Source of the DNA: an uncultured Acetatifactor sp.
GTDB taxonomy: Bacteria; Bacillota; Clostridia; Lachnospirales; Lachnospiraceae
Assembly (NCBI GenBank): GCA_947644185.1
Contig: CANRZC010000039.1
Location: 1 to 11,812, forward strand
Length of the DNA stretch: 11,812 bases
Direction of reading: 5' to 3'
The notes beneath the pieces were generated by a model. That model saw only the letters and a list, made by a program, of their open reading frames with translations, was not told the DNA's origin and made no database searches. This document shows positions 7,309-11,812 of the stretch, piece after piece; the first letter of the stretch is position 1; every line of letters starts with the position of its first letter. The translations under genes and the position numbers were made by a program.

Positions 7309-7314
7309 GCGCGG

Positions 7315-7345
7315 CGAGTAGTGGAGAAGGGCATTCCCCTACTCG
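7315..7345. repeat. Inverted repeat CGAGTAG / CTACTCG
   Basis: CGAGTAG (7315-7321) pairs with CTACTCG (7339-7345), and after one mismatch GGA (7323-7325) pairs with TCC (7335-7337). A second copy of the right arm lies at 7367-7373 within the tandem repeat, so the left arm has two possible partners. Confidence 0.72.
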
Positions 7346-7376
7346 ATTGCACAGGCCCGCATTCCCCTACTCGATT
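7331..7376. repeat. 28-bp partial tandem duplication
   Basis: GCATTCCCCTACTCGATT occurs at 7331-7348 and 7359-7376, separated by GCACAGGCCC, giving a 28-bp period with the second unit incomplete. It lies 54 bases before the tetR start codon. Confidence 0.85.
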
Positions 7377-7385
7377 AGGGAGAAT
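7361..7385. promoter_or_regulatory. Imperfect palindrome upstream of tetR, candidate operator
   Basis: ATTC (7361-7364) and CCCTA (7365-7369) are complementary to TAGGG (7376-7380) and GAAT (7382-7385), with one extra A at 7381 and a 6-base centre. The size fits a TetR-type operator, and the position, 45 bases before the tetR start, would suit autoregulation. No convincing -35/-10 pair was found here, so this is a proposal only. Confidence 0.35.
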
Positions 7386-7429
7386 AAAAGCGCTGATAAG
7401 TTTGATAGAACTGAAAGAGAGGGAGTAAG

Positions 7430-8062
7430 ATGGGAAGAATCACTGGATTAGAAGAAATGGAGCAGATACCGCCAAAGGTGCGGCAGATGTACGAGGCAGT
7501 GGTTCAGATGCTGGAGGAGGGGATGGATATGGAAGACATCCGCGTCTCCACCATTACAGAGCGGGCTGGAATCGGCAAGGGAACCGCTTATGAGTATTTT
7601 GATACAAAAGATGAAATTATCGCCTGCGCTGTGGTGAGCCAGATACGGTGGATGTTCGGCTGGCTGGAAGAACAGCTGGAGACAAAGGTAGATTTTGGAG
7701 AGCAGTTAAATTTACTGCTAGATATGGTGGAGAAAAAGGGGCATTGCAGCCATAGCTTTCTGCGCTTTGTCCACAGCATGACCAGCAATTCCGATTACAA
7801 TCGCATGATCCGGGAGAAAATGAATGCGGAAGAATTCGCACCCTTCCGCCCGGTGAATTTGTTTGGGAAAATCCTGAGGCAGGGGATGGAACAGGGGATG
7901 CTTCGGACAGATTTACCGCTGGGGTATATGATACACTGCATTTTTTCCCATTTGCTGACCTATATGCTGGAAATTGCCACAAAAGAGTGCTTCCACATGG
8001 CTCCGGAAACAATGAGACCTTATATCTATCAGGGTATTATGGAGGAGCTCCAGGCAAAATAG
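7430..8062 (+). CDS. TetR/AcrR-family transcriptional regulator
   Basis: DNA-binding dimeric regulator of 210 residues. The N-terminal helix-turn-helix is clear: ISTI-type recognition segment VSTITERAGIGKGTAYEYF at residues 39-57 followed by DTKDEII, the standard TetR pattern. The rest (about 70-210) is a helical ligand-binding and dimerisation domain with no recognisable subfamily signature. The normal family length is about 190-220. GGGAG (7421-7425) lies 4 bases before the ATG. It sits just downstream of the RND gene in the same direction, separated by a strong terminator and a repeat cluster, so it probably has its own promoter. TetR proteins commonly repress neighbouring pump genes, so the RND gene is the obvious candidate target; that is inference. 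Ligand unknown. Confidence 0.92.
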   Translation: MGRITGLEEMEQIPPKVRQMYEAVVQMLEEGMDMEDIRVSTITERAGIGKGTAYEYFDTKDEIIACAVVSQIRWMFGWLEEQLETKVDFGEQLNLLLDMVEKKGHCSHSFLRFVHSMTSNSDYNRMIREKMNAEEFAPFRPVNLFGKILRQGMEQGMLRTDLPLGYMIHCIFSHLLTYMLEIATKECFHMAPETMRPYIYQGIMEELQAK

Positions 8063-8201
8063 GATATGCTAGGAAATTTAGAAATGGTTTTCAGGCTTTT
8101 AAGATTTAAATTAGAAAATGGACACAGTTTGCACACATTTCTCCTGTAATATGTATTTCAGATAGTTGATGAACTCACTATCTCCCCCCTCATAAGAAAT
8201 A

Positions 8202-8237
8202 GTAAAAGGGTCTCGGTGCATGCCGGGGCCCTTTTAC
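8202..8237. terminator. Terminator hairpin between convergent genes
   Basis: A 15-bp stem (8202-8216 with 8223-8237, two G-T wobbles, 6-base loop TGCATG) lies between tetR (+) and the GNAT-like gene (-), which ends at 8255. The outer GTAAAAGGG/CCCTTTTAC pairs place T runs at the base on either strand, and the minus-strand exit is T-rich, so it can probably serve both directions. Confidence 0.75.
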
Positions 8238-8254
8238 ACTGTCTGCCTATTTGT

Positions 8255-9106
8255 TTATAGTTGTTTGTCAAAGCACAAATACTTTCCCACACAGTGAAAG
8301 CCCAGATCTAGAGCAATGGGCTGCTGCTTTTCCTCTGTAAAATAAGTCATGTATCTGGCGCCAGACAATTTTCCATCGTTCAGGGCCTGGGTCAGCAGCG
8401 CCCGATACACAGCTTCGTCAAAGCGGTCCTCAGAAAAATCAACACCATATATCTCCAGCATTGGTTCACTGTAGCGGACATAGATAGCTCCCACAGGGAG
8501 CTGATTTTGGTAACAGACATGGATATGCCACTGGGAAATGGCCCCAAGAATATGGTCGCTGTCCCAGTACATTTCTGCATCATAGGGCGCATGGAGGATT
8601 CTGAAATCCTGGTAATTCTCCTCTTGGATGCGCCGTACATCCCCCTGCGCTGGCAGAAGCTCAAAGGTGTCAAAGAAAAGCGAATTATTGTAGGATGTCT
8701 CGTCACAGGCAAAACCCTGGGCATACAAGCTTTTAATTGCCTCCTGATTCTCCCCGGGGAATCCCAGGTAAGCGTGATACCCTGGGAAATGTTCTGCCAG
8801 ATAGCGCAAAAATTCCTCCATGGCAGTGTCGGTGTCCTTTCGGATATTGAAGACACAGGTCTGGAGATATTTGTCCTCTGGCTCCCAGAAGTAGTGAATC
8901 CAGCCCTCCACAGAGCCTTCCCTGCGGTAGAGCAGGATCTGGTCATGCTCCCCACTGAGGCCATTTTGGGCTACCCGGATAAAGTCCTCCTTTGTCTTAA
9001 TGCGGTCTGTGTAGGTAGGATATCCTGATCTGGCAGGATCCATGGCCAGTTCATAGGCGAAATCCAGATATTGGTGGAATTCTTCACTGGTGATTTTGGA
9101 TAGCAT
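8255..9106 (-). CDS. Tandem GNAT-like acetyltransferase protein
   Basis: A 283-residue soluble protein that looks like two fused GNAT-type folds. The first half (about 1-145) ends with GFPGENQEAIKSLYAQGFAC, and the second (about 160-283) ends with ALDLGFHCVGKYLCF; both resemble the 'residue-x-LYxxxGF' segment that closes a GNAT domain. A clear acetyl-CoA pyrophosphate loop (Q/R-x-x-G-x-G/A) is not seen in either half, so catalytic activity is uncertain. The start is ATG 9106 (minus strand), because AAAGGAG lies 9 bases upstream; the frame stays open to 9154, but that extension is Pro/Arg/Lys-rich and unsupported. It follows the nitroreductase by 53 bases on the same strand with no terminator between them, so they are probably co-transcribed. 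Substrate unknown. Confidence 0.6.
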   Translation of the reverse strand: MLSKITSEEFHQYLDFAYELAMDPARSGYPTYTDRIKTKEDFIRVAQNGLSGEHDQILLYRREGSVEGWIHYFWEPEDKYLQTCVFNIRKDTDTAMEEFLRYLAEHFPGYHAYLGFPGENQEAIKSLYAQGFACDETSYNNSLFFDTFELLPAQGDVRRIQEENYQDFRILHAPYDAEMYWDSDHILGAISQWHIHVCYQNQLPVGAIYVRYSEPMLEIYGVDFSEDRFDEAVYRALLTQALNDGKLSGARYMTYFTEEKQQPIALDLGFHCVGKYLCFDKQL

Positions 9107-9159
9107 GGTGCTTTTCTCCTTTCTGTGTCTTCTGACAGGTGGCGGGGGTAGCATATGTG

Positions 9160-9690
9160 CTACAGCCTTGTAATCTGCGCGCTGGCGTCATAGGTATGGG
9201 GCTCTTTTGTGACGGCCTTGTGCCCGAAGGCAATGGCAATCTTGTACTCATAGGCAGGGGGGAGTTTCAGAGCGTCTGCAAAATACGCCTTCTTTTCTCC
9301 CTGCATGGCATCCAAGATACAGCCGATAATCAGGCTTCCCAGGCCTAGAGACTGGGCTGCCAGGGCCATATTTTCCACGGCGATGCCGGCATCCAGGGAA
9401 CCCCATTTATATGTGCTGTCAGCGCTGATGATGACTACGGCTGGCGCTTCATAATAGAAATTGTGGGCCGGTGTTGTGATCTCCCGCAGCCGGTTTTTCT
9501 CTGCCTCCAGCTCCTGCAATAGGGGATGGCTGCCAGATAGCAGGGTAAAATGGATTTCCTGCCTGTTTGCCGCTGTGGGTGCCTGCAGGCCTGCCTGGAG
9601 CAGAATATCCAGCTCCTCCTCTGTGAGCGGTTCCGGTGTATAGCCTCTGGTAGAGCTTCGTTCTCTGATGGCGTCCAATACTTTGTTCAT
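9160..9690 (-). CDS. Nitroreductase-family FMN oxidoreductase
   Basis: Cytoplasmic flavoprotein of 176 residues that would use NAD(P)H to reduce nitro compounds, quinones or related substrates. Family signatures are RSSTRGY at residues 11-17 (FMN phosphate contacts), GLQAPTAANRQ at 34-44, and GSLDAGIAVENMALAAQSLG at 97-116 with the following GLGSLIIG; the C-terminal PPAYEYKIAIAFGHK is the usual closing strand and loop. Members work as homodimers. The start ATG 9690 is preceded by AAAGGAGG with a 6-base spacer; the frame is open to 9771, but the extension runs through the promoter. It is a short member of the family (many have 180-220 residues). It heads a two-gene minus-strand unit and diverges from the WYL regulator, a possible controller. 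The natural substrate cannot be read from sequence. Confidence 0.9.
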   Translation of the reverse strand: MNKVLDAIRERSSTRGYTPEPLTEEELDILLQAGLQAPTAANRQEIHFTLLSGSHPLLQELEAEKNRLREITTPAHNFYYEAPAVVIISADSTYKWGSLDAGIAVENMALAAQSLGLGSLIIGCILDAMQGEKKAYFADALKLPPAYEYKIAIAFGHKAVTKEPHTYDASAQITRL

Positions 9691-9741
9691 AGTCTGCCTC
9701 CTTTGGGAAACAATGGCGATATTGTTATTGTAGTCACTAGT

Positions 9742-9771
9742 ATTATACATCGGGGCAGGGGAGTGACGCAA
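9742..9771 (-). promoter_or_regulatory. Promoter for the nitroreductase unit
   Basis: On the minus strand, TTGCGT (complement of 9766-9771) and a perfect TATAAT (complement of 9742-9747) are 18 bases apart. Transcription would begin near 9735, about 45 bases before the start codon. TAGTCACTA (9731-9739), a 9-base palindrome with 4-base arms, lies at the predicted start and could be a regulator site. Confidence 0.68.
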
Positions 9772-9822
9772 GGCGTTTTCTCACACTCTTTTGGGCAAGG
9801 GGCGATAAGCACTGAAAAAGCA

Positions 9823-9851
9823 TTGCAAGAGTACCTGAAATATACTAAAAT
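9823..9851 (+). promoter_or_regulatory. Promoter for the WYL regulator
   Basis: TTGCAA (9823-9828, 4 of 6) and TAAAAT (9846-9851, 5 of 6) are separated by 17 bases. The predicted transcription start is near 9858, giving an 89-base leader. It is arranged back-to-back with the nitroreductase promoter. Confidence 0.6.
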
Positions 9852-9857
9852 ACATTT

Positions 9858-9870
9858 AGGTAAACTACCT
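9858..9870. promoter_or_regulatory. Palindrome AGGTA-AAC-TACCT, candidate operator
   Basis: Perfect 5-bp arms around a 3-base centre lie exactly at the predicted transcription start of the WYL gene. A third copy of the half-site, TACCT, occurs at 9832-9836 between -35 and -10. The placement fits a repressor or autoregulatory site. Confidence 0.5.
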
Positions 9871-9946
9871 TACCATTAGATTCGGAAAATCAGGAAGATC
9901 TTTCTTGTAAATTAGGAAGGCTATACGAAAGGCGAAAGTAAAAGCC

Positions 9947-10900
9947 ATGGTGAACAGACAGTTGGAGATGATTTACATTCTGATGAAGAGAGGCACTGTC
10001 ACAGCACAGGAGCTGGCGCAGCATTTTGAGGTGTCTGTCCGCACGGTTTATCGGGACATGGAGAGCATGTCTATGGCAGGGATTCCCATCTATGCCAACA
10101 GAGGAAAAGGCGGCGGCATCTGCCTGATGGATGGATTTGTGCTGGACAAGCTTCTCCTTTCAGAGGAGGAGCAACAGCAGATTTTAGCAGCCATGGCCAG
10201 TCTGCGGGAGACAGGAGCCTTCAGGGGAGAGGAAGAAATCCTTGAGAAGCTGAAGACCTTTTTTCGGGCGGAAACCACAGACTGGGTGGCCATTGACTTC
10301 TCTGATTGGAGCGGTAGGCGGGGAGAACTGTTCCAGCAGATCAAGGAGGCTATTCTAAAAAGGCGGGTCATGGAATTTGACTATTATGGCCAATACGGGG
10401 ACATGAGTCATAGGCGGATAGAGCCGCTGCAGCTTCTCTTTAAGGAATACACCTGGTATTTGCGGGCTTATTGCAGGGAGAGAGGTGCACTGCGGCTGTT
10501 TAAGGTGCTCAGGATGAAGCGGATCCAGGTGACAGAGGAGGCATTTGAACCGGGGGAGCGGCACTGGGAAGGCTCAAAAGCCCAGGAGAAGGCCCGGGAG
10601 AAATGTGGGGGAGGCCAGGTCGCCAAGGCGGAAAACGAGAAAAAGCAGCCGGAGCCAGTGCGGATAGTCTTTCAGATAGACAGGAAAGAGGCCTACCGGG
10701 TGTACGACAGATTTGAGGAGGATGAGATCAGGGTACTGCCTCAGGGAGATTTTGAAATTCAGCTTTTCTGTCCCCTGGACGATTGGGTCTATGGATTGCT
10801 TCTGTCCTTTGGCCCTTCTGCCAAGGTACTAAAGCCAGAGTGGGTCCGAGGAGAACTGGAGCACCGAATCAGGCAGATGGCTGCGATTTATGGTCTCTGA
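9947..10900 (+). CDS. WYL-domain transcriptional regulator (YafY/DeoR-like HTH)
   Basis: A 317-residue regulator with three parts. An N-terminal winged HTH_11 domain (about 4-60) includes TVTAQELAQHFEVSVRTVYR (17-36). A WYL domain (about 125-200) carries the signature W170-Y171-L172 in EYTWYLRAYC. A C-terminal WCX-type dimerisation extension (about 237-315) follows. WYL domains bind ligands that can include nucleic acid, and such proteins often control stress or DNA-damage-linked genes. Between WYL and WCX is a charged Lys/Glu/Gly linker (about 203-236) longer than I would expect. The Shine-Dalgarno is weak (AAAGG about 14 bases upstream), but the start matches the usual family beginning. It diverges from the nitroreductase unit and is followed by a radical SAM gene 45 bases downstream, probably in the same transcript. 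Confidence 0.9.
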   Translation: MVNRQLEMIYILMKRGTVTAQELAQHFEVSVRTVYRDMESMSMAGIPIYANRGKGGGICLMDGFVLDKLLLSEEEQQQILAAMASLRETGAFRGEEEILEKLKTFFRAETTDWVAIDFSDWSGRRGELFQQIKEAILKRRVMEFDYYGQYGDMSHRRIEPLQLLFKEYTWYLRAYCRERGALRLFKVLRMKRIQVTEEAFEPGERHWEGSKAQEKAREKCGGGQVAKAENEKKQPEPVRIVFQIDRKEAYRVYDRFEEDEIRVLPQGDFEIQLFCPLDDWVYGLLLSFGPSAKVLKPEWVRGELEHRIRQMAAIYGL

Positions 10901-10945
10901 GAGGCTTTGGCGTATATTGATATGGAAGTGCAATGGAGGGCTGTC

Positions 10946-11809
10946 ATGCATTTTGTGAATGCAAAGGGTATATTATCAGCGCAAAATGGAATGAATCTAT
11001 ACAGAGGCTGTACTCATGGCTGTATTTACTGCGATAGCAGGAGCACATGCTATGGGTTTCGCCATGCCTTTGAGGATGTGGAGGTGAAGCAGAACGCGCC
11101 GGAGCTGCTGGAAAAGGCACTTCGCTCCAAACGCAAGCGATGTATGATCGGTACTGGCGCCATGTGCGATCCCTATATGCATTGTGAGGAGACCTTAGGA
11201 CTGACCCGGAAATGCCTGGAGCTGATAGCCCGCTATGAGTTCGGTGTGGCCATTCAGACCAAGTCTGACAGAATCCTCAGGGATTTGGACTTATTAAAGG
11301 AAATTAACCAAAAGGCAAAGTGTGTGGTGCAGATAACACTGACTACCTATGACGAAGACTTGTGTAGAATATTGGAGCCCAATGTATGCACCACAGCCAG
11401 GCGGGTGGAAGTGCTGGAGATTATGCGGGACAATGGAATTCCCACCATTGTGTGGCTGTCACCTATTTTGCCTTTTATCAATGATACCAAAGAAAATATC
11501 CATGGAATATTACAGTGTTGTATTCGAACAAAGGTCTATGGAATCATTTGCTTTGGCATGGGCATGACCCTGCGGGATGGGGATCGGGAATATTTCTATG
11601 AGGCGCTGGATAAGCATTTCCCAGGGCTGCGACAGAAATATCACCGCAAATACGGATATGCCTACGAAATAGAGAGTGACCAAAACGCGGAACTGATGCG
11701 CCTTTTTCATGGAACCTGTGAAAAACATGGGATCGTACATGATGTGGAGGCTTGCTTTCGGTATCTCCATGAATTTCCAGAGAAATATGAACAATTAACA
11801 TTATTCTAA
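10946..11809 (+). CDS. Radical SAM protein, spore photoproduct lyase-like (SplB/COG1533) family
   Basis: A 287-residue radical SAM protein. The [4Fe-4S] cluster motif is C22-x3-C26-x2-C29 in RGCTHGCIYCDSRSTCY, the extended form typical of the SPL-like family, and GTGAMCDPYMHCEETLGLTR (69-88) and AIQTKSDRILRDLDLLKEI (102-120) are further family blocks. More cysteines (C75, C80, C90, C126, C140, C148, C191, C192) could include a hydrogen-donor residue, but which one is not clear. The ATG at 10946 is chosen because GGAGGG (10935-10940) lies 5 bases upstream; a TTG at 10907 is in frame but has poor spacing. True SplB repairs UV-induced spore photoproduct; many relatives in this family have no assigned reaction. 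No splA gene is next to it. The stop is 3 bases before the window edge. Confidence 0.85.
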   Translation: MHFVNAKGILSAQNGMNLYRGCTHGCIYCDSRSTCYGFRHAFEDVEVKQNAPELLEKALRSKRKRCMIGTGAMCDPYMHCEETLGLTRKCLELIARYEFGVAIQTKSDRILRDLDLLKEINQKAKCVVQITLTTYDEDLCRILEPNVCTTARRVEVLEIMRDNGIPTIVWLSPILPFINDTKENIHGILQCCIRTKVYGIICFGMGMTLRDGDREYFYEALDKHFPGLRQKYHRKYGYAYEIESDQNAELMRLFHGTCEKHGIVHDVEACFRYLHEFPEKYEQLTLF

Positions 11810-11812
11810 ACT

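Larger units (their letters stand above)
7261..7361. repeat. Spaced direct repeat GCACAGGCCCGCA
   Basis: The 13-mer GCACAGGCCCGCA occurs at 7261-7273 and again at 7349-7361, 88 bases apart. The first copy overlaps the end of the terminator stem and the left arm of the next inverted repeat. It is part of a dense repeat cluster between the pump gene and tetR. Confidence 0.8.

Noticed and set aside
7261..7376. CRISPR array or insertion-sequence end
   Set aside because: Only two copies of an 18-mer with a 10-base gap, no spacer series, no transposase and no target-site duplication seen.
7153..7428. Open frame running from inside the RND gene through the terminator and repeats to the tetR start
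   Set aside because: Crosses a strong intrinsic terminator, lacks a ribosome site, and has an Arg/Ala-rich product driven by the GC-rich repeats.
8507..9028. Plus-strand open frame (173 codons) opposite the GNAT-like gene
   Set aside because: No ribosome site, no family features, and the minus-strand gene has a good Shine-Dalgarno and operon context.
10907..10945. TTG start giving a 300-residue radical SAM protein
   Set aside because: GAGAGG is only 2 bases from that TTG, while ATG 10946 has GGAGGG at 5 bases and begins like other family members.

Overview
The window looks like a chromosomal segment of an anaerobic Firmicute, most likely a Lachnospiraceae-type Clostridia. The evidence is the gene order cysS-mrnC-rlmB-sigH (a firmicute hallmark, with sigH pointing to an endospore-forming lineage), purine-rich Shine-Dalgarno sites before almost every gene, and an RND pump of the kind found in monoderms with no adaptor or outer-membrane channel gene beside it. 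The genus cannot be fixed from sequence alone.

Region 1 (1-2621, + strand) is a housekeeping operon: the 3' two-fifths or so of cysS (cysteinyl-tRNA synthetase), mrnC (Mini-RNase III, 23S rRNA maturation), rlmB (23S rRNA 2'-O-methyltransferase) and sigH (sporulation/transition-state sigma factor), closed by an intrinsic terminator. The genes overlap or are tightly spaced. The yacP/rae1 gene that sits between rlmB and sigH in Bacillus subtilis is absent.

Region 2 (2646-8237, + strand) is an efflux module. A near-consensus promoter and a leader with three consecutive perfect hairpins precede a giant (about 1455-residue) RND transporter. Its extracytoplasmic domain carries a roughly 420-residue insertion made of two heptad-repeat blocks separated by an Asn/Pro linker. 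A strong terminator follows, then an unusual 120-bp stretch of nested inverted and direct repeats, then a TetR-family regulator that probably controls the pump, and a terminator hairpin shared with the convergent genes.

Region 3 (8255-9771, - strand) is a two-gene unit read from a recognisable promoter: a nitroreductase followed by a protein resembling two tandem GNAT domains. Region 4 (9823-11809, + strand) is read divergently: a WYL-domain transcription factor with a palindrome at its predicted transcription start, then a radical SAM protein of the spore-photoproduct-lyase-like family. The divergent layout suggests the WYL protein controls itself and perhaps the nitroreductase unit.

No tRNA, rRNA, CRISPR array, insertion sequence or phage gene was seen, and no gene-free stretch exceeds 300 bases. 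The least ordinary items are the coiled-coil insertion in the RND protein, its structured leader, and the repeat cluster before tetR.
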